A stretch of 64,000 nucleotides of DNA from Candidatus Peribacteria bacterium. GTDB lineage: Bacteria > Patescibacteriota > Gracilibacteria > Absconditabacterales > Absconditicoccaceae. Under the pieces are notes generated by a model. It was not told where the DNA came from. It ran no database searches and saw nothing but the letters and a program-made list of their open reading frames with translations. How positions within the stretch are numbered: the first letter of the stretch is position 1; each line of letters begins with the position of its first letter. A program made the translations under genes and the position numbers. The stretch is from the NCBI GenBank assembly GCA_031276875.1, contig JAISMG010000038.1:1-64000 (forward strand). The letters run 5' to 3'. Below, piece after piece: positions 36,096 to 47,676 of this stretch.

Positions 36096-39000
36096 ATGAC
36101 CAACACAGACATCAACGCTTCACACAGCACAGAGTCATCAACACTTGAGAAAAAAGAAACTCCTGCAAAATTTTTTATTGAACTACTCCCGATAAAAGAT
36201 AAGAAAGATAAGTTTTCCTATCTCACGAATTTATCTTTAATAAAAAATCTTACAGTAACAGAGTTAAAAAACCTCTGACTAAAATTAAATGATAAAAATG
36301 ATTTCATAACAACAGATAATCGAAAAACATTCTTAGTTTTAAAACAAAATCTTATAGGAATAGGAAATAAACACAAAACTTTACCCTCTATAAAAATAGA
36401 GGATTTTATGAATTCTCATGTTCTACTTTTCCAAGCAAAAGAAATAGAAATAGATACATGAATATTGATTATCACAACAACTGATAATCTAAAATTTTAT
36501 GGAAATATTGAATCATACCTTTTAAATTGATTACAAAGTTTAATGGAATGAACTGATAATAAAATCAAAGAATATCTGATAACAAAAAAAAAAGAACAAA
36601 CCTATAATTTTCAAAAGCCACTACTTACCATCAAAACTTCAAAGAAAACACTAAACACCTGAGCAGATGATTACTGCATTACCAGTGAAGAGCAAAAAGA
36701 ATTCTGTGTCCTCAAAGACAATACAATAGCTACCTACAACTACACCGATGACGCTATCAACAACCTCTCAGATTACTATGACCTCAGTAATTATGGAACC
36801 GTCAAACAGATAAGAACCGACATCAATAATAACTTCTACTTTATCATCACCGAACAGGATGAAAAATCCCAGCTCAGAATACTCAATAGAAACTCTTTGG
36901 AAGAAGTGATGCAGTTCGTTGACCTCACAAAAATTGTCCACCTCAGTAATGAACAAGGGAAACTCTTGTGTATGGACAAAGACGGCTACCTGAGAATTAT
37001 CACTATCAATACCAAACAGCTCCCGAGAGGCTATGTAGACCACAACCCTATCAATGCAGAAACTCAGAAACAAACCGTCATAAAAATCGAAGACAAAGCT
37101 CGTAGCGACCTCAAACAAACTATCGAAACAGGACTTACTCTGGAACTTAATGAAAATGGAACAACTCCCCTGTCCGAAGACGCCCATACTGATGAAGTTC
37201 TCAGACAAAAACTCCGAGATACAAAAATCACTATTCCTCATCATCCTGAGGACGCAACAGAATGAAATGAAGACGAGAATAAGAAATCTGAAAATAATAA
37301 ACAAATCACCCTCAAACAACTCTTCATTTCTGCCACTAGCCTCCCAGACATTAACCAAGTCTATACGCTCGCCCAACAGCTCAAACTCAATCCAAAAGTT
37401 GCAGCAGTAAAAGGACTCATTGACCCTATCATCCAAGAAATCTCAGAAAAAAAAGCAAAAATCAGATTGGAAACTATCTCTCAGAGCCTTCAACATATCG
37501 TAGAACATCTCCCAACTGCTTCAGATTTCTCTGACTTTTTAACTATCAAACAACAGCTTGCTGAGATTAAAAAAGAAAGAAGTCAGATACTGGTTGCTGA
37601 TAAAGCATTTGATGTCCTCCTCAAAGAAACTATGCAAAGTATCGAAGAAAAAATCAAAGAATATCAAACGACTCACCAAGAAGAAATAATGCAAATGGTG
37701 GAAGAAAACCTAAAAACCATTCAGAAAGCTTTGGCAGATATAGACCATCTTCCTCACATCAATGAAATCATAAGACATCCTGTACGAGAACAAACTAAAA
37801 AACTTCTTACCTATCTCCCTGATGAAGAGAAAAATAAGCTAGAAGAAAAACTCCAGCAGATAAAAAAGCAGAGACAAAATGTGCTGAAAGCACTTGCTCA
37901 CAACGAATTCAAAGACCAACAACAAGCACAGGCTAAAAAACTTTTGGAACTAGAAAATAGTCTTAAAGAAATCAAAGATGTTATCCTGAGTATCAATGAA
38001 GAAGAAACTTTGGAACAGGTAGAAAAATCTGACCCTCTCGTACTAGCTACTAAACAAGAGCTAGAAACACTCCCTGCCACTCAGAAAGTTCAAGAGCTCT
38101 CACTCAAATTGGAACAAATGTTTAAAGAAAGAGCTTTGAGTATCAAATTTTCCAAAGAAGAAAATACTACTTCGTTCAAAACGCTAGACCAATACGGCAT
38201 CCCCAAAGCACTCTACTTTGTTCCAGAAATTGAAAAAAAAGTAAAACGAGATATCTATGCAAAACCTCTTCCAGATGAAAAATATAGACTACAATTTCAT
38301 TCTTCTGCAGGAAATATCATCGAACCTAATCTCAACAAAAAAATACTCGGAAATTACAAATTTGTATATACGGAAGAAGAATTTATTGATTTGAAAAATA
38401 CCATCCATCAACGAACTACCAATGGAACAAAAAAAACTTTTTACGAACTCTTGAAAAAACCTAATAAATCTGACGAAGAACAACAAACATTTGCTCAAAT
38501 GGAACAAAAATATTATATCCCCAGAATGATAGACATTATGAATACCATTACCGGAGAAGGTAAATTACGAAATCTCCATCAGAGAAAAAATCTGCCCCAT
38601 ATGGACTCCAAAACCGTAATTACCCCAAGCATTCAAGGAAGATTAGGTGAACGAGGAAATAGGATGACCCAGCAATTGGTGAATCATCAAGGATATATGA
38701 TTATCGAAAGTGATGCTGGAACGGGAAAAAACTTCAAAGTTGACCTCATCGGAAAGCTCACCAATAGAGAAATTTTTGATATTTCTTGTAATGCTCATAT
38801 GGAAAAAGAAGACCTGCTTTTTTCTCCAGAAATCAATACTGATGGTACCTACCGCCAACCTAGTGAACTCATTAGAGGAATTCAGACTCCTGGAGCCATT
38901 ATCCTGCTAGATGAAGTTAATACCCTAAAACCCGGAGTAGCAAAATTATTAAATCCTCTCCTAGATGGACGTAGATATATCAATGACCCTCAGCTTTGAA

Positions 39001-39518
39001 AGATACACGTACACCCTTCTGTGATTATTATCGGTGCGATGAACCCTAGAGATTATCTAGGAACTAATCCTCTGCCTCAGGAACAAGTTTCCCGTGCAAC
39101 GTTTGTAAATGATGACTATCTCCCTGCTGAGGAAGAAGCATTTATGATAAGCAAACATCTAGCAGGAGCAGTAAGTAGCTTAACGTGGGAAGAATTTAAA
39201 ACATATCGGGAAAACTACAATATCAGAGATGAAAAACCTAATAATAAAACCCTGTATCATCTGTTCAAAGCAATGCAAAAAGTAGTGAATATAGCAAATA
39301 AACTCAGAGACATAAGAATGAAAACCCAGAGATGAAAAGCTGAGATTGGTGAAGAATTGGAATGGTTATTTTCTCCTAGAGAAAGTATACAAATTATCCA
39401 AGATTATAATACTTCCAAAGATATTCACAAGTCTATAAACCGTATTGTCTTGCCAAAAATTGCTGACTTAGAACAGAGAGAATATGCACAAAAAATTATT
39501 GAAGAAGTGATGAAATAA
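36096..39518 (+). CDS. MoxR-type AAA+ ATPase with long N-terminal region
   Basis: 1140 aa. The N-terminal 400 residues are beta-rich with propeller-like strands (IRTDINNNFYFIITEQDEK, LCMDKDGYLRIITIN). A long coiled coil follows (about 455-700). The C-terminal AAA+ domain has Walker A SDAGTGKN (Asn replaces the usual Thr/Ser), Walker B IILLDEVNTL, sensor-1 IIIGAMNPRDYLGTN and the arginine-finger region EQVSRATF. Ten or so TGA-Gly codons are used, including two in the AAA domain (38997-38999, 39333-39335). It starts 38 nt after the VWA gene, so the two are one operon and probably one machine. Confidence 0.82.
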
Positions 39519-39546
39519 CAACAGTAGGTTATTTAAAATACTGCCA

Positions 39547-39957
39547 TTACTTTATCTCCAGTTCTTCCAAAATCTGCCTTATCCCCTCTTTGAGTTCGTC
39601 AATGAAAAAAGAAAACTGGTTTCTCATAAATCCATCCTCCAACAGCAACGTATCCAATGCGTCCGTCGTCTGCAAAAGTCCTCCCACGATAGCACGCAAT
39701 GCTTGTTCATCAGTAATCAATCCTTTGTTGATTTCTTGTGCAAGCCTGAACGTATGATACTTAATTTTCAAGAGTGATTGCACAACTCTATCCACAAATT
39801 CGCTATCAAACTGTTGGAGCACACCGCCCCCATAACTTCCTACTGACTGTGCATTTACTTCCAAAGCAGAAATCAGTGCATCACAAGTGGTGGTAATCTG
39901 TTCTACCAGATGAGAAACTTTGGTAGTAACAGTAGATTGAAGAGTGAGATTTTCCAT
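39547..39957 (-). CDS. Hypothetical protein
   Basis: 136 aa, mostly helical, soluble, no TGA. Starts MENLTLQSTVTTKVSHLVEQ; a Gly cluster (SYGGGVLQQFDSEF) interrupts the helices. It is convergent with the MoxR gene, with only 28 nt between the stops. Family not recognised; a small helical bundle is the best description. Confidence 0.6.
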   Translation of the reverse strand: MENLTLQSTVTTKVSHLVEQITTTCDALISALEVNAQSVGSYGGGVLQQFDSEFVDRVVQSLLKIKYHTFRLAQEINKGLITDEQALRAIVGGLLQTTDALDTLLLEDGFMRNQFSFFIDELKEGIRQILEELEIK

Positions 39958-40039
39958 ACTAATAAGGTATAAAGAATAAAAGAAATCTTTTTTGCCTGAA
40001 ATAAGTATACTCCAAATATCCAAAAAAAGCAAAAAAAGC

Positions 40040-40087
40040 AAAAAGTCTGACTTCCTTACCTCTTGCGAAAGAGAAATCAGACTTTTT
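40040..40087. terminator. Terminator downstream of the HI0933-type flavoprotein gene
   Basis: AAAAAGTCTGA pairs with TCAGACTTTTT across a 26-nt loop that itself has a CTCTTGCGAAAGAG hairpin. Flanking A and T runs make it usable on both strands. Confidence 0.65.
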
Positions 40088-40126
40088 TATACTTTACTTT
40101 GAGGAATGTTGATGATAAATTGATAA

Positions 40127-41212
40127 CTAAGAGTTTGCAATCAACGCTTGAGCAACTACTTTTCCACTCGTCCAACATCGCTGTAAATTATATCCTCCTG
40201 TTTTGCCTGTAACATCCAAACATTCTCCCGTGATGAAAAGCCCCGGGACAGTTTTTACTTCCAACTGTTCTGTAAGCTGTTCTCCACAAATGCCCCCACC
40301 ACACACTTTTGCTTCGGTGAGCGGTCTGAGACGATGAAGTTTCGTTGTCAACGTATAATGAGCTAATTTAGGAGCAGAAAATCCTAAATAAGCGAGTAAT
40401 CTTTTGGTTATTGCTGCTTTGGGAAGAGAAAGTTTGAAAGTAAACTGCTCAGGAGGAAGTCCTTGCATTGCAAGCGTGGAATTAAAAATTACCGGTCCCG
40501 ACAATCCCCAATGCGTAAACAGCACCGGTCAAACCTGCTGATATACTAATGTATTGCGATGAAACAAAGCTCCCTTCCCTACCACCGACGAACCAGCGAG
40601 AAAAGACAGATTTTTTTCAGTTTCTACTCCTACTAATGCAGGATAAAAGGGAATAAACGTCAGCTGAAAATCCTTGGCAACTTGCAGAGCAATTTCACTA
40701 GAACCTAACTGAGGAAAACTCGGACTTCCTGTAGCCAGAACTACCTGTTTGGCATAAAAGACATCAGAAAGTGTATGTAAAATAAAATATCCTTGCTTGG
40801 TTTTTTCGAGACGTTGAAAGTCTTGATGATAAAGGATTTCTCCGCCCTGTTCACTCACTTGATGGAGCAGGAAATCACGAAATAATGAGACTTTTCTTGA
40901 AGTAAGCAGTATTCTCCCGTTGTCTTCTTCGTGAAATGCAATATCGTGTGCAGTCAAGAATGCGAGAAAATCACGAACCGTATAGGATTGAAATATCTTT
41001 GCAACAAATGCGGGATGAGAAGTCTGATAATCAGATAACGGATGAAGCAAAGTATTGGTCAAATTTCCTCTCCCTTGGGCTGACATCAAAAGTTTGGATG
41101 CGGAAATCGAAGATTTTTCGAGCAAAAGAACACGCTTATTTTTGGGCAAATGTGCCGCACAAAACAGCCCACTAGGACCTGCTCCGATAATCACCACATC
41201 TCGTATTTGCAT
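40127..41212 (-). CDS. HI0933-family (BaiN-like) FAD flavoprotein
   Basis: 361 aa. FAD-binding VVIIGAGPSGLFCA at the N-terminus, the family motif SAQGRGNLTNT, LATGSPSFPQLGSS, TGA-Gly at 40526-40528 before PVLFTHWGLSGPVIFN, and the C-terminal LFITGECLDVTGKTGGYNLQ. Length is a little short of the usual 390-410. Members reduce or hydrogenate unknown substrates with NAD(P)H; some act on bile acids, but that is not implied here. Stop TAG. Confidence 0.9.
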
Positions 41213-41236
41213 TGCTCATTGGGTGGAAATAAACGA

Positions 41237-42538
41237 TTACAGCAGTACATCAATCAACTGCTTTTTAGACTTTTTCTTTACAATTTTTTGCTTTTCTATA
41301 TGAGTTTGAAACAAGATTTTTCGGACAAGTACATTGGTTGCCAAAATACAAAATCCCAATAAAAATCCTCCCAATACCTCTATCATTCAATAGGAATACA
41401 ACACCATTCTACTCATTCCTATCCCTAATGCACTCACCATCATTATTGCCAATAGTACGTGCCTCATTCGTAGAGCCTTTATTTGCCCGTGAAACACATA
41501 CCAACAGAGTAAACATACTACCAAACTCATCATCGCATATCCACTCGGAAAATTAAAATCATTGAGAGGAAGAAACGAAGGGTCTGGGCTAGACCTTTGG
41601 AGAAGCACTTTGACAATCGGAAACAGCAACAACGTAGACAACATACTAGAAATAAACACTGTAAGATGATATAATAATCTTTTACGATATAAATATACAA
41701 TAATAATAAGCCCCAAAATCCCTATTCCCTGAATAGTAAAGAGACGATAAATCTGAGGCATTAGCACTTCCCAAAACGGAAAACGAGCAAAAAACTGTTG
41801 CATTCGGATATCCATATGGGCAAAGAATGCACTGACTGCGTAAAGATGTTGTGCAATCAGAGAAAAGATAATCACAGAAAGAATATTCCCCAACATCAAA
41901 AGAGAAAATCCTTTTCTGAAAATATGATACTCACTCTTGAAATATCGAAATAGCACAGCAATCGCAATACTGAGAATAATGCCTCGCGTAATAAACTTTC
42001 CAATATATCCCGCCAGGAGTTCATAACTTTCTCACAAACAGTAACCTATCAGAAAAAATACGGCTCCCCACAGCATATTGCTAATTCCTGTAAACAATAC
42101 GATTTTGGGTAAAGGAAGTCTGATAACTCCCGCCATAAACGGAAAAACTCCCCTCGTCCATCCATAAAATTTAGATAAAATCATTCCTCCCAATAATTTT
42201 TTTTTAAGAATTTTCTCAGTACTCTCTAGGACATCATCCGTAATTTTGATATATTTTCCATATTTCTTTAGAAATCCCATCCCATATTTTTTCCCTATTG
42301 CATAAGCAAACAGTTCTCCTATCCAAGCACCTATAAATATATATATAAATGCTATCAGAGGAGACATTAGCCCAATATTAGCAAAAAATCCTCCAGCAAT
42401 CACCAAATTTTGACCGGGTACTAAAATTCCTAATGGGGGAATTCCTTCACAAATCGTCGCCAAAAAAAGGATAATATACCCAAAGGTTTGGATAATTGAT
42501 GGAGGAAGGTTCATAATCTGCGTAAGTAAGGTATCCAT
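41237..42538 (-). CDS. DedA - PAP2-like membrane fusion protein
   Basis: 433 aa in one frame through TGA at 42032-42034 and 41387-41389. The N-terminal half is DedA (SNARE-associated): EGIPPLGILVPGQNLVIAGG, GELFAYAIGKKYG, FYGWTRGVFPFMAG; DedA proteins move undecaprenyl phosphate or lipids. The C-terminal half is PAP2-like: KVLLQRSSPDP, FPSGYAMMS and SRMVLYSYGMIEVLGG. The three catalytic positions differ from canonical PAP2: PSGH has become PSGY, the second His is Tyr or Gly, and the final Asp is Glu. The phosphatase site is therefore probably inactive. About 11 membrane segments. Confidence 0.82.
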
Positions 42539-42577
42539 TTCACAATGCTAAGTAAAGTCCTAGAAAGGTTGTCAGCT

Positions 42578-43186
42578 TTATTTGTCTTCTAAACTTTCTG
42601 CAACGTGTCCAGCAATTTTGATAGAAGGATTGAGGGTTTTGAGTCCAACATTCCAGCTCGCTGGGCAAGCGTGTCCCGGATTATTCCTTACAAAATCCAA
42701 AGAATGAATTTTTCTCAGCAATTCATTGGAGGCTCTTCCAATAGGTTCAGTGACAATTTCTACTGATTTGATTTCTCCATCTGGAGAGATAATGAAGGTA
42801 CCTCTTTCGCTATTTCCTGTAGTCGCATTCCATACGCCGAAGAGTTTGGAGATTTCTCCTTTTCTATCACTTATCATAGGAAGCGTGAACTGCTGAAGCA
42901 GATGTTCGGTTTCTACCCACCTTTTGTGAGAGAAAACGGTATCCGTACTCACCACAAAAAGTTCTGCATTCAGATTTTTGAGCTCTGGAGCAATAGTCAT
43001 CAAGTCTTTGAGCTCGGTCGGACAAACAAAGGTAAAATCTGCTGGATAAAAGAAAAGGATGACCCATTTTCCTTTGTAGTCGGCAAGTGTGGTATTTACC
43101 ACAGCATCTGTTGCAACGTCGTAGAAGTCAAAGCCAAAGTTTGGAACAATACTTTCCAAATGAAGTGTGTTTTCTGTGTTTTCCAT
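42578..43186 (-). CDS. ahpC: Peroxiredoxin (AhpC/Prx1 type)
   Basis: 202-aa two-Cys peroxiredoxin. Peroxidatic Cys is in DFTFVCPTE, resolving Cys in the GHACPASW motif near the C-terminus; also KGKWVILFFYPAD and RGTFIISPDGEI. Reduces hydrogen peroxide and organic peroxides, probably with electrons from the thioredoxin/TrxB system encoded at 3820. No TGA. Divergent from the DUF2461 gene. Confidence 0.97.
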   Translation of the reverse strand: MENTENTLHLESIVPNFGFDFYDVATDAVVNTTLADYKGKWVILFFYPADFTFVCPTELKDLMTIAPELKNLNAELFVVSTDTVFSHKRWVETEHLLQQFTLPMISDRKGEISKLFGVWNATTGNSERGTFIISPDGEIKSVEIVTEPIGRASNELLRKIHSLDFVRNNPGHACPASWNVGLKTLNPSIKIAGHVAESLEDK

Positions 43187-43263
43187 AGTGTTTTCGTAAT
43201 CAAAGAATAAATAAGGAAATATGTAAGAATTTTATGGCGTGGAGTCAGTATACGAATATGAAA

Positions 43264-43292
43264 AAAAAAGTCCACAAAAATTTGACTTTTTT
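43264..43292. other. Hairpin with A/T runs in the divergent ahpC region
   Basis: AAAAAGTC-CACAAAAATTT-GACTTTTTT, terminator-like but located between two divergent genes, 78 nt upstream of ahpC. It may be a leader hairpin or a relic. Low confidence in function. Confidence 0.4.
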
Positions 43293-43417
43293 GGGGGCGA
43301 ACTTTTTTCAATTGCAAGCTTCCCGTAAATCACTATACTCCCCTTATAAATATCTTACCATTCTCTGAAATTCTCTGGTTTCATTCTCTGAAATTCTCCT
43401 ACATTCTCCTCATTTAT

Positions 43418-44158
43418 ATGCTCCCAAATGCTCCTATGCACCCCATCACCCTCAAATTCCTCGAAGCAGTAAAGCTCAATAATAACGTCAAACGAATGCA
43501 CCTCCACCGTGACCTCTATCTCCAAGAAAAAGAAAGATTTTTCACGTTTGTAGACAGCCTTTTGGAACAGTTGAAAAAGCTGGACTCCAACTTGGAAGAC
43601 ATCACCACCAAAGACTGTATCTTCAGATTTAATAAAGATATCCGCTTTTCCAAAGATAAATCCCCTTACAAAACCCATTTTGGAGCATTTATTTCGTCCG
43701 GAGGCAGAAAATCACCACTCCCGTGATACTATCTGCATATTCAACCCGGAAATCAGAGTGGCATTTCGTGAGGTTCGCGATGTCCTAGCATTCCTCAGAG
43801 AGAAGCAATCATCCTCCATATTTGGAATAATCGAACTAAACGACAGCGTATCATAACAAATCCCCCATTTAATAAACAATTTGGTACCTTAGTCGATAAA
43901 CAAGCAGAAGTAAGCTTGGAAAGAAGATTGAAAAGCCATAAAACTCAACAACTATTGGAACAGCTTGGAAAAACCAAAGCCAAGCAGATACTCAACAATA
44001 AAGAAGCATTAGAACTCCTCCTGTATCCTCGTTTCTGCGTGCGACATCCAGTGAGTGATAAAGAAGTCCTTCAAACTGATTTTGCACAAAATGTGATGAA
44101 AGGATTTCAGCTTTTGCAACCGTTTAATGAATTGATACTGGAGGGGATGATAGGCTAA
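43418..44158 (+). CDS. DUF2461 family protein
   Basis: 246 aa. Matches DUF2461: the N-terminal LKFLEAVKLNNNVKRMHLHRD-like helix (HRD usually NREWFxxH), FRFNKDIRFSKDKSPYKTHFGAFIS and YYLHIQPG, the last following a TGA-Gly at 43724-43726. A further TGA precedes GSRCPS. The C-terminal part (RPGKE-type) reads RRLKSHKTQQLLEQ. Function unknown. ATG 43436 is an equally good start. It overlaps the stop of the convergent nadM gene by 4 nt. Confidence 0.82.
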
Positions 44159-45099
44159 TTGATTTCTCCTTGTAGTGCTTTTACAATCATTTCTTTATGG
44201 TCAGGGAAAGCAAATGGAATTGTATCTATATCCTGTGGAGCCACTTTGACAATAGTTTTGGCATCATCGCCTGCTTGTAAATCTCCGGAAAGAATACTAC
44301 ACAAAAATGCGTGAGCAATGTTATGAGCACGGGGATCTCTGTCTGGATTATCCCAATATCCCAAATATTTTTCTATTTGAACCTCTGCACCTATCTCCTC
44401 TTGTGCTTCTCTTTTTGCAGCGTCTTCAATTCTTTCACCAACATCAATAAATCCTCCCGGTAAAGCAATACCCTGAGGGTAATTTTTCCTTTCTATAAGC
44501 ACCAATTTCCCTGCTTTATCAAAAAGTACAATATCCGCAGTAATTCACGGAACTTTTCTTTCGTGTTGAAAAATTTCTTTTAATCTCTGGGAAGCGTGAA
44601 TGGTATCTAAAAAGCTGACCGTATCTTCGGAAAGTACTTGTACCAATCATTGATGATGATTACGAGCCAACCATTCTCTAATCGTAGAACCTTTTACCAT
44701 TTCTCTGACCTGCAAGGGGATAATCTCTTTTCCTGTTCATTTGAAAATTTCTTGCACTCGTACATTCCCTGAAATAACATATTGAAACTCAGGAAGTTCT
44801 TTGAGGATATAATCTCTTCGACGCTGATTGTCTCCAATATCAGGCACCGGGAAAACTTCCACTTGCAAACTCTGCAAAAGATGGTGTGATGAGATTTCTA
44901 TCATTTGCTTTCTTTCCTCATAGGTAAAGGGATTTTCTGCAGTAAATTCTTTATTGGAAGATCCCACTCAAATCAATACATTCGTAATTCCTTGTTCAAT
45001 TGCTTGTTGTAATCCATCTAGATGTCCTTTATGCAATCACGGTTGAGCACGCGTAATAAAAAGTCAGGTTTTCCCTTCTGGTTTCATTGTTCATTTCAT
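44155..45099 (-). CDS. nadM: Bifunctional NMN adenylyltransferase / Nudix hydrolase (NadM-Nudix)
   Basis: 314 aa. The N-terminal nucleotidyltransferase has HKGH (HxGH), GVGSSNKEFTAENPFTYEERKQM-type core (span about 47-69), and the C-terminal KGSTIREWL (SxTxIR). The Nudix domain has the full box from PGGFIDVGE to REAQEEIGA. Such fusions (Synechocystis slr0787, Francisella) make NAD from NMN or NaAD from NaMN and hydrolyse ADP-ribose. About five TGA-Gly codons, two in the first 20 residues (TGLFITRAQPGLHKGH). Start 45099 or 45087. Third gene of the pncA-pncB-nadM operon. Confidence 0.92.
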
Positions 45100-45130
45100 T
45101 ATATAGATAAGTAAGAAATAAAATGCTGAA

Positions 45131-46711
45131 TTATCCTACCATTAATAATTTTTCATCAGGAACTTTTAATTTTTCATTAGGCACGTTCGGTAATTCTGTT
45201 TTACAGGTTCACATATTAAGATTTGATAATAATTTTGTTCTCACTTCTTGGTGCATTTGCTGAGTAATCGGACTCTCCACTGTCGGAAATGCTGTCAAGG
45301 GAAGTGTTATTAAAAGTCTATTTCTCGCTTCATCAATCGCAGCAATATCATTATCATCATAGAAAAGTTTCCCATTTTCATATACTTTGTGGAGCAATCT
45401 TTCTCCTCTGACTTCTTCATCTTCTTGGACAAGATATCTTACTCCATCTCTAATTTCAATATTGAGGATTCCGGGAACAGGTTCTTTATCAATATCATTA
45501 GAAAGTTTTCCAGTAGGTCAATATTCGGTAGCTGTTAATTTGTAGGCTGCTGAAAGCGAATCTCTCGTCTTATCTTTGGAAACAAGTAATCCTCCAATAC
45601 CATATTTTAGTAATTCAGTGGAAAAACCAGCTTCTTTTACCTGATTTTCTAAAGCTTGGATGTCCTCAATACTAGATAAACCTTCTGAAACCGTAATCGT
45701 ATCTCTGGTCGTATCAAGCATTCAACGTTCTTTTTGCTTTTGGAGAGCTTCCAACAAAAGCGTAGGAATATCGCCACTATCAAGTCTTAGTGTAATATTT
45801 TTATTTGTATTTCTATACTGCTCTTTCAAATCAAGAACTTTATCAATCCCACTATGCGTATCTACGAAATCTGTCAACAACGTTATTTTGTCCGTTTTTT
45901 TGACTGCATCCTGCATCGCTTCATCTTCACTCGGATATGAAGCATAAAATCTATGAGCAGTAGTCCCTCAACAAAGGAGTTGTGGATATACCAAAGCAGC
46001 TGCATCATTAGAAGTATATTTGAGTCACGCTCCTACAATAAGAGAGCTTACCGCATCTAAATGAGCTTTTTCATTGATGGCTGCTCTTTTACCTTGTTCA
46101 CACACTTTCGTAGCAAAGGTTGCATTTCCATCTGGTAATATTTCTTCTAATCTATGAGCATCTGTAGCTACTTTACTTTTGAAAAAAGGTCTAATCCAAT
46201 CTGGTTCAAAAATCGCAGCTAATTCAGCAGGTCAAGTCACTACCATTGCTGGTTCTTTGGGCTTTAATGCTGTTCCATCTGCTACCGCATAGATGGTTAA
46301 AGGTAAATAGCCTCCCCCATCTACTACGCCTTGTCGCATATCAGTGTTAAAATAACCAGTTGCTCCTTTTTTGGTCTGGTCTGCATAAAAATCTTTTGCA
46401 AAATCCAATTCTTGTTGAGTAATGGGATACGACAACATTTTCTTTAATGCTGACCTAATCCCATCTATAATGATATATATATCAGGAGATTTTCTCATTG
46501 ATAAGGTAAAGGTTTCTTGTTGTTTTGCTCTTTCTCCTTTAATGTATGTCATTGGTCTATTGTAGGTATCTGTTTGAATGATTTTATTTCTTTGGGAAAT
46601 ATCTTGCCTTACTGACTCATTGGTAATAGCTTGATATTCCTCATACGTAAGAGTAGGGAACATTTGCATTTTCCTTTCATAGGCTTGGACATCAAAGGTT
46701 GGTGTATTCAT
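45131..46711 (-). CDS. pncB: Nicotinate phosphoribosyltransferase
   Basis: 526 aa. NAPRTase-family signatures: GGYLPLTIYAVADGT (substrate-side GY-P region), the GTTAHRF motif, LRLDSGDIP, KYGIGGLL and KLSNDIDKEPVPG. At least six TGA-Gly codons (for example 46232-46234, 45719-45721, 45518-45520). Converts nicotinate plus PRPP to NaMN. A nicotinamide-specific NadV was considered, but the adjacent nicotinamidase makes the nicotinate route the better reading. The gene is 42 nt downstream of pncA. Confidence 0.88.
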
Positions 46712-46753
46712 TGGAATAGTAATAAGAAATAAATAATGTTATTTATACAATAA

Positions 46754-47515
46754 TTATTGAGTAAATTTTTTTGAAAGCAGAGTAGCAAGTTCAGATAAAG
46801 TAATAATATCTATATGTCTTCTATCAAACTCTTTCAGTATAGCTTGGGTAGTTTGTAGAGCTACTCCTCTTATTGCCTCTTGAATAAGATAAGGTTCATA
46901 GCCTAAATCTTTTGCATCAAGTGCAGTTTGTCCCACACAGTAATCAATAGCTACTCCACCAATCAGTAGAATTTTTTTCTTTTGTTTCCTTAAAGTCTCG
47001 TCCAACACGGTTCTATCAAATCCACTATAGGCTTCTCTATCAGCTTCTTGCCCTTTTAAAATTTTAACATTAAAGTCTGATTCCTGCAAAGGTGGCATCA
47101 ACTGTATCCCTTCAGTTCCTACAAGGGAATGATTTGGTCGAAGTACTTGTTGTTGAACTTCTGCCAGAAAACGTTGTACTTCTCTTACATCAAAGGTTGC
47201 TTTATCAGAAATTCCATTCTGATATGATGTCCATTGTTTCACTTCGTCATAGGTAAGTACATCATAAGGGTGTTTATTTTTGTAGCTCGTAGCTAAAGAA
47301 AGGTGTCCCCTTGGATGTTCTTCCAATACATTGATAATCATAATTCCATACGGTTTACAAAGATTGATAAGCTGTTTGGTAGCTTGAGCTACTTGTTCTC
47401 CTTCTGGAACATAAAGCTCATTGAGACGTTTATCTTCAAAAGTTTGAGTATTATCTACACTCACTACTGCAATATCCTGTGGAGTATTGCAAATTTCCAA
47501 TATTAGATTTTTCAT
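46754..47515 (-). CDS. pncA: Nicotinamidase
   Basis: 253-aa isochorismatase-superfamily hydrolase: catalytic Asp21 in VVSVDNTQTF, Lys in VKILKGQEAD, and nucleophile Cys193 in AIDYCVGQTALDA. This is the nicotinamidase form of the motif. Deamidates nicotinamide to nicotinate for PncB. Metal ligands are expected in the NVLEEHPRGHLS stretch (Asp replaced by Glu at the usual DWHP; a detail to note). No TGA. First gene of its operon, with an operator-promoter region directly upstream. Confidence 0.9.
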   Translation of the reverse strand: MKNLILEICNTPQDIAVVSVDNTQTFEDKRLNELYVPEGEQVAQATKQLINLCKPYGIMIINVLEEHPRGHLSLATSYKNKHPYDVLTYDEVKQWTSYQNGISDKATFDVREVQRFLAEVQQQVLRPNHSLVGTEGIQLMPPLQESDFNVKILKGQEADREAYSGFDRTVLDETLRKQKKKILLIGGVAIDYCVGQTALDAKDLGYEPYLIQEAIRGVALQTTQAILKEFDRRHIDIITLSELATLLSKKFTQ

Positions 47516-47558
47516 AATAGAAAAGATTAAAAGATAAAGAATGTTTTGTTATTTTTAT

Positions 47559-47575
47559 ATTGTATTATATACAAT
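47559..47575. promoter_or_regulatory. Probable NrtR operator (gene-proximal) of pncA
   Basis: ATTGTATTATATACAAT, a 17-bp palindrome of the shared type, 44 nt upstream of the pncA start. A TATAAT lies within it on the minus strand, but no good -35 box. Confidence 0.65.
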
Positions 47576-47604
47576 ATCTAAAGAATAAAAGAAAGCTGAT
47601 AGTT

Positions 47605-47649
47605 GATGAACGGCGTATTCACAGTCCGTCGGAATCACCTCCATCCATC
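47605..47649 (-). promoter_or_regulatory. Conserved 45-nt leader element, copy 1
   Basis: Minus-strand RNA GAUGGAUGG...CCGUUCAUC can close a 9-bp stem (two G-U pairs) around a loop containing GGAGGTGAT, an exact match to the anti-Shine-Dalgarno of 16S rRNA. It lies between promoter and pncA. Copies at 52657 and 53686 differ only at about four loop positions. A leader peptide from the internal ATG (MEVIPTD..., open to a TAA) is possible. Confidence 0.65.
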
Positions 47650-47676
47650 GAAATAATTTCTTCTCTCATCTTTAGT

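Noticed and set aside
39547-40041. Longer start at 40041 for the 136-aa gene
   Set aside because: The added N-terminus runs through the terminator and A/T runs. ATG 39957 gives a clean soluble helical protein.
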